10,582 nt of DNA, from the NCBI GenBank assembly GCA_023150215.1, contig JAKLLJ010000095.1, forward strand, positions 1 to 10,582, written 5' to 3'. Positions within the stretch are counted from its first letter, which is position 1; each line of letters starts with the position of its first letter. Made by a program: the position numbers and the translations under genes. Shown piece by piece: positions 6,817 through 10,582 of the stretch. The notes beneath the pieces are model-generated. The model saw only the letters and a list, made by a program, of their open reading frames with translations. It was not told where the DNA came from and made no database searches. The stretch is from Thauera sp. (GTDB lineage Bacteria > Pseudomonadota > Gammaproteobacteria > Burkholderiales > Rhodocyclaceae).

Positions 6817-6905
6817 CCCCGGGCCGTCGCGGTCCGGGGCGCAAGCTCCGCAGCCGGCCACGCGCCGGCTGCGTCGTATCCGGACCGCCGTAAACAGCGG
6901 CGGTC
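6817..6905 (+). other. Three consecutive hairpins with an alternative pairing, ahpC-ahpF intergenic
   Basis: Hairpin 1: CCCCGGGCC (6817-6825) with GGTCCGGGG (6831-6839), 9 bp including one G-U, loop 5. Hairpin 2: GCAGCCGGC (6850-6858) with GCCGGCTGC (6864-6872), 9 perfect bp, loop 5. Hairpin 3: GACCGCCG (6883-6890) with CGGCGGTC (6898-6905), 8 perfect bp, loop 7, followed by six A. None has a downstream T-run, so these are not standard terminators. GCGGTCCGG (6829-6837) is also perfectly complementary to CCGGACCGC (6880-6888); that 9-bp helix would enclose hairpin 2 and exclude hairpins 1 and 3. Likely roles are mRNA stabilisation of ahpC or setting the AhpC:AhpF ratio; both are inferences. 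Confidence 0.6.
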
Positions 6906-6930
6906 AAAAAACAGAAAGGGAGTGACCATC

Positions 6931-8499
6931 ATGCTGGACGCCAACATCAAGACTCAACTGAAAGCCTACCTGGAGCGGGTGACGCAGCCGATCGAGATCG
7001 TGGCGTCGCTGGACGAGGGTCCCAAGTCCCAGGAAATGCGCGAGCTGCTGCGCGATGTCGCCGAGCAGTCCGCACTGATCACCCTGACCGAGAGCGGCAG
7101 CGATACGCGCAAGCCCTCGTTCTCGGTCGGTCCCAAGGGGGGCGACGGCCGCGTGCGCTTTGCCGGCCTGCCGATGGGCCACGAATTCACCTCGCTGATC
7201 CTCGCCCTGCTGCAGTCCGCGGGCTATCCGCCCAAGGTCGAGGCCGACGTGATCGAGCAGATCAAGAGCCTCGAAGGCGAGTTCAACTTCGAGACCTACA
7301 TCTCGCTGTCCTGCCACAACTGCCCGGACGTGGTGCAGGCGCTCAACCTGATGGCCATCCTCAACCCCAACATTCGCCACACCATGATCGATGGCGCGCT
7401 GTTCCAGAAGGAAGTGGAAGCGCGCCAGATCATGGCGGTGCCCACGGTGTACCTGAACGGGCAGGAGTTCGGCCAGGGCCGCATGGAGCTCGGCGAGATC
7501 CTCGCCAAGGTCGACACCGGCGCCGCCGCGCGTGACGCGAAGAAGCTGTCCGCCAAGGATCCGTTCGACGTGCTCATCGTCGGCGGTGGCCCGGCCGGCG
7601 CGGCGGCGGCGATCTATGCCGCGCGCAAGGGCATCCGCACCGGCATCGTCGCCGAGCGCTTCGGCGGCCAGGTGATGGACACGATGGCGATCGAGAACTT
7701 CATCTCGGTGAAGGAAACCGAAGGCCCGAAGCTGGTGATGGCGCTCGAGGAGCACGTCAAGCAGTACGAGGTCGACGTCATGAACCTGCAGCGCGCGGCC
7801 AAGCTCGTGCCGGGCAGCGAGGACGGCAGCGTGCTCGCCGAGGTGCAGCTCGAGAACGGCGCCGCGCTCAAGGCGAAGACCGTGATCGTCGCCACCGGTG
7901 CGCGCTGGCGCGAGATGAACGTGCCCGGTGAGCAGCAGTTCCGCGGCAAGGGCGTGGCCTACTGCCCCCACTGCGACGGCCCGCTGTTCAAGGGCAAGCG
8001 CGTGGCGGTGATCGGCGGCGGCAACTCGGGCGTCGAGGCCGCGATCGACCTCGCCGGCATCGTGGGTCATGTCACGCTGCTGGAGTTCGCCGACGACCTG
8101 CGTGCCGACGCCGTGCTGCAACGCAAGCTCTACAGCCTGCCCAACGTCACCGTGATCAAGAGCGCGCAGACCACCGAGGTCACCGGCACCGACAAGGTTA
8201 ACGGCCTGGTGTACAAGGATCGCAAGACCGATGAGACGCACCGCCTCGAGCTCGAAGGCATCTTCGTGCAGATCGGCCTGCTGCCCAACACCGATTTCCT
8301 CAAGGGCACGCTCGAGCTCACCCGCTTCGGCGAAGTGATCGTCGATGCCAAGGCGCAGACCTCGGTGGCGGGCGTGTTCGCCGCCGGCGACTGCACCACG
8401 GTGCCGTACAAGCAGATCATCATCGCCATGGGCGAAGGTTCCAAGGCGGCGCTGTCAGCCTTCGACCACCTGATCCGCAGCAGCGCGCCGGCCCTGTAA
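6931..8499 (+). CDS. ahpF: AhpF, alkyl hydroperoxide reductase flavoprotein subunit
   Basis: AhpF passes electrons from NADH through FAD and two disulfide centres to AhpC. The 522-residue protein is near the E. coli length (521). Its N-terminal tandem thioredoxin-fold domain (about 1-196) carries the CHNC redox pair (C128, C131), the site that reduces AhpC. A short linker leads to the thioredoxin-reductase-like part: FAD motif GGGPAG (218-223), redox pair CPHC (C345, C348), NADH motif GGGNSG (362-367), and the second FAD motif GVFAAGDCT (481-489). The start is the ATG giving MLDANIKTQLKAY, which matches family N-termini, with GGGAG (6918-6922) 8 nt upstream; an in-frame extension back through the intergenic hairpins was rejected. 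It follows ahpC by 131 bp and ends at an intrinsic terminator. Confidence 0.98.
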   Translation: MLDANIKTQLKAYLERVTQPIEIVASLDEGPKSQEMRELLRDVAEQSALITLTESGSDTRKPSFSVGPKGGDGRVRFAGLPMGHEFTSLILALLQSAGYPPKVEADVIEQIKSLEGEFNFETYISLSCHNCPDVVQALNLMAILNPNIRHTMIDGALFQKEVEARQIMAVPTVYLNGQEFGQGRMELGEILAKVDTGAAARDAKKLSAKDPFDVLIVGGGPAGAAAAIYAARKGIRTGIVAERFGGQVMDTMAIENFISVKETEGPKLVMALEEHVKQYEVDVMNLQRAAKLVPGSEDGSVLAEVQLENGAALKAKTVIVATGARWREMNVPGEQQFRGKGVAYCPHCDGPLFKGKRVAVIGGGNSGVEAAIDLAGIVGHVTLLEFADDLRADAVLQRKLYSLPNVTVIKSAQTTEVTGTDKVNGLVYKDRKTDETHRLELEGIFVQIGLLPNTDFLKGTLELTRFGEVIVDAKAQTSVAGVFAAGDCTTVPYKQIIIAMGEGSKAALSAFDHLIRSSAPAL

Positions 8500-8527
8500 G
8501 CGCTCCCCGCCGCCCTTCCACGAACTC

Positions 8528-8557
8528 CGCCCCGCCTCGTGCGGGGCGCTTTGCTTT
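8528..8557 (+). terminator. Intrinsic terminator of ahpCF
   Basis: CGCCCCGC (8528-8535) pairs perfectly with GCGGGGCG (8541-8548) across a 5-nt loop, followed by CTTTGCTTT. It lies 28 bp after the ahpF stop. The interrupted T-tract is modest, but the GC stem is strong for a high-GC genome. Confidence 0.75.
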
Positions 8558-8573
8558 GCCGCACCCGCGGCGC

Positions 8574-8596
8574 ATCCGGCTTGTCACACGCCGGAT
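8574..8596 (+). other. 7-bp inverted repeat in front of the ABC exporter gene
   Basis: ATCCGGC (8574-8580) and GCCGGAT (8590-8596) form a perfect inverted repeat around a 9-nt spacer. The second arm ends 7 nt before the GGAG Shine-Dalgarno (8604-8607). It could be a repressor site or a leader hairpin. No clear promoter is visible in the 8558-8603 segment, although the preceding terminator implies that the exporter gene needs its own. Confidence 0.35.
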
Positions 8597-8614
8597 TCAT
8601 CACGGAGATCCGCC

Positions 8615-10504
<1,890 letters not shown>

Positions 10505-10506
10505 AA

Positions 10507-10582
10507 GGTTCGCGGCTGCCGCCGCTCCTACATCAGGCCCGCGCATCAGCACCACCCCCAGGCGCCGCGGCAGCCGCGAACC
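10507..10582. repeat. Pair of inverted REP-like repeats (REPIN/BIME-type), possibly cut by window edge
   Basis: The segment begins 2 bp after the ABC exporter stop. Copy 1 (10507-10532) starts GGTTCGCGGCTGCCGC and ends CGCTCCTACA. Copy 2 (10557-10582) is its inverted partner, ending GCGGCAGCCGCGAACC. The outer 16 bp are a perfect inverted repeat and the 26-bp copies agree at 21 positions; 24 bp separate them. Read on the minus strand, copy 1 begins TGTAGGAGCGGC and ends GCCGCGAACC, resembling the GTAGGAGC...GCGA REP family known from Pseudomonas and other proteobacteria, which is moved by RAYT transposases. Each copy has its own small palindrome (GCGGC-T-GCCGC). The folded pair may also act as a 3' end for the exporter mRNA. 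No RAYT gene is in the window. Confidence 0.7.

Noticed and set aside
6883..6911. Hairpin 3 plus the adjacent A-run as an intrinsic terminator.
   Set aside because: On the plus strand the stem is followed by A, not T. On the minus strand the T-run precedes the stem. Neither direction gives terminator order.
6742..6930. An in-frame N-terminal extension of AhpF reaching back into ahpC.
   Set aside because: It would translate the intergenic hairpins and overlap ahpC. The ATG at 6931 has a good GGGAG site and gives the expected MLDANIKTQ start and family length.

Overview
The window is a stretch of high-GC bacterial chromosome filled with ordinary housekeeping genes. The AhpC sequence (active-site segment FMPAAFTFNCPTE, conserved C-terminal CPAKWKEG) and the order rsmD - two M16 peptidases - divergent ftsY point to a betaproteobacterium, most likely a Rhodocyclales relative such as Thauera or Azoarcus. 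That placement is inferred from remembered families; no search was run. I see no phage, IS element, CRISPR array, tRNA or rRNA, and no undescribed multi-gene system.

Left arm (minus strand, 1-2855): an active M16 zinc peptidase, an inactive M16 partner, and the first 26 codons of rsmD, which runs off the window. The three genes are packed (27 bp, then a 4-bp GTGA overlap) and read as one unit. The two M16 proteins carry complementary halves of an active site and are both predicted to be exported, so they probably act as a periplasmic heterodimer.

Centre (plus strand, 3019-6007): ftsY, ftsE and ftsX, each pair joined by a 4-bp ATGA overlap. FtsY is the SRP receptor; FtsEX is the division-site ABC-type complex that controls septal peptidoglycan hydrolysis. 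A 148-bp divergent spacer separates them from the left arm and holds a candidate extended -10 promoter, a 17-bp palindrome and a leader hairpin.

Right centre (plus strand, 6236-8499): ahpC and ahpF, the two-part alkyl hydroperoxide reductase. The leader of ahpC contains a four-tetramer array with exact OxyR spacing beside a promoter with a weak -35. The 131-bp ahpC-ahpF gap folds into three consecutive hairpins, with a 9-bp alternative pairing that would break two of them. A good intrinsic terminator follows ahpF.

Right end (plus strand, 8615-10504): a half-size ABC exporter (fused membrane and ATPase domains, substrate unknown) with a GTG start. The last 78 bp hold two inverted, REP-like copies, which look like a REPIN/BIME-type mobile repeat cut by the window edge.

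The most useful leads are non-coding: the OxyR-like site, the switchable hairpins between ahpC and ahpF, and the terminal REP pair.
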